The translations under genes and the position numbers were made by a program. Shown one piece after another: positions 42,694 to 42,760 of a stretch of 42,760 bases of DNA; positions within the stretch are counted from its first letter, which is position 1; every line of letters starts with the position of its first letter. This stretch comes from Robinsoniella sp. (GTDB lineage Bacteria; Bacillota; Clostridia; Lachnospirales; Lachnospiraceae): the NCBI GenBank assembly GCA_022788205.1, contig JALEVQ010000046.1:1-42760 (forward strand), read 5' to 3'. The notes beneath the pieces were generated by a model, which searched no databases, had not been told where the DNA came from, and was given only the letters and a program-made list of their open reading frames with translations.

Positions 42694-42760
42694 TTATTTT
42701 ACGGTAGATTTTCTCTTTATCAATGCTTTTTCGATACTTCCCATATCCAGCATGGACAGC
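42694..42760 (-). CDS. C-terminal end of an unidentified gene (partial)
   Basis: The minus strand from 42759 reads L-S-M-L-D-M-G-S-I-E-K-A-L-I-K-R-K-S-T-V-K then TAA at 42694-42696. It looks like a real protein end and is followed by the 42644-42677 hairpin. Another frame is open to a TGA at 42677, so the frame is not certain, and no family can be named from 21 residues. Confidence 0.3.
   Translation of the reverse strand, partial: LSMLDMGSIEKALIKRKSTVK

Overview
The window looks like a chromosomal segment of a low-to-mid GC Firmicute of the Clostridia, most probably a gut Lachnospiraceae. This rests on the gene set: pyruvate:ferredoxin oxidoreductase, pyruvate phosphate dikinase beside a PPi-type phosphofructokinase, single-chain glycyl-tRNA synthetase, an M16C peptidase next to era and recO, and BioY. 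Typical purine-rich Shine-Dalgarno sites agree with it. No rRNA, tRNA or CRISPR array was found. The species call is inference.

Layout. 1-141: the right end of an IS200/IS605-type element, with the last codons of TnpB and the 3' part of its omega-RNA, about 60 bp upstream of an orphan LacI-type regulator. 1216-1986 (+): a strong promoter, a small DUF3006-like protein and a flavin-reductase-like protein. 2041-7972 (-): envelope and housekeeping genes (PlsY, an MGDG-synthase-like glycosyltransferase, a membrane-anchored cyclophilin, a MATE exporter, a class I amidotransferase-like hydrolase and a membrane metallophosphoesterase). 8055-11018: a cysteine desulfidase/serine dehydratase-like enzyme, and divergently a cytidylate-kinase-like protein and an Mrr-type nuclease. 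11015-15058 (-): TrkH/TrkA potassium uptake and a DUF362 protein. 15198-19287 (-): ppdK and PPi-type PFK. 19635-26874 (-): glyS, a lipoprotein, recO, era and an M16C peptidase. 27076-30078 (-): a complete polar amino acid ABC importer. 30301-33846 (-): nifJ (PFOR) with a leader of roughly 450 nt.

34492-38860 (-) is an AT-rich accessory cassette: a small secreted protein of DUF2712-like architecture, a secreted protein whose signal peptide is interrupted by an in-frame TAG, two ABC-2 permeases, an ATPase and a small membrane protein. It is organised like a bacteriocin or peptide export/immunity operon that I cannot match to a named system. 39215-40304 (-) holds DUF1284 and BioY behind a promoter with a BirA-type operator. 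40373-41023 (-) is a class II aldolase. 41085-42531 (-) is a second ABC pair whose ATPase lacks several canonical residues.

The most unusual feature is a 221-bp element present twice in inverted orientation (21199-21419 and 33906-34126). The copies have the same length and about 16 mismatches, and can fold into a closed multi-arm structure. One copy lies in sense orientation inside the nifJ leader, next to a second structured segment (34154-34300). Central metabolism in the window is coherent: PPi-PFK, PPDK and PFOR are the enzymes of a PPi-linked fermentative glycolysis.
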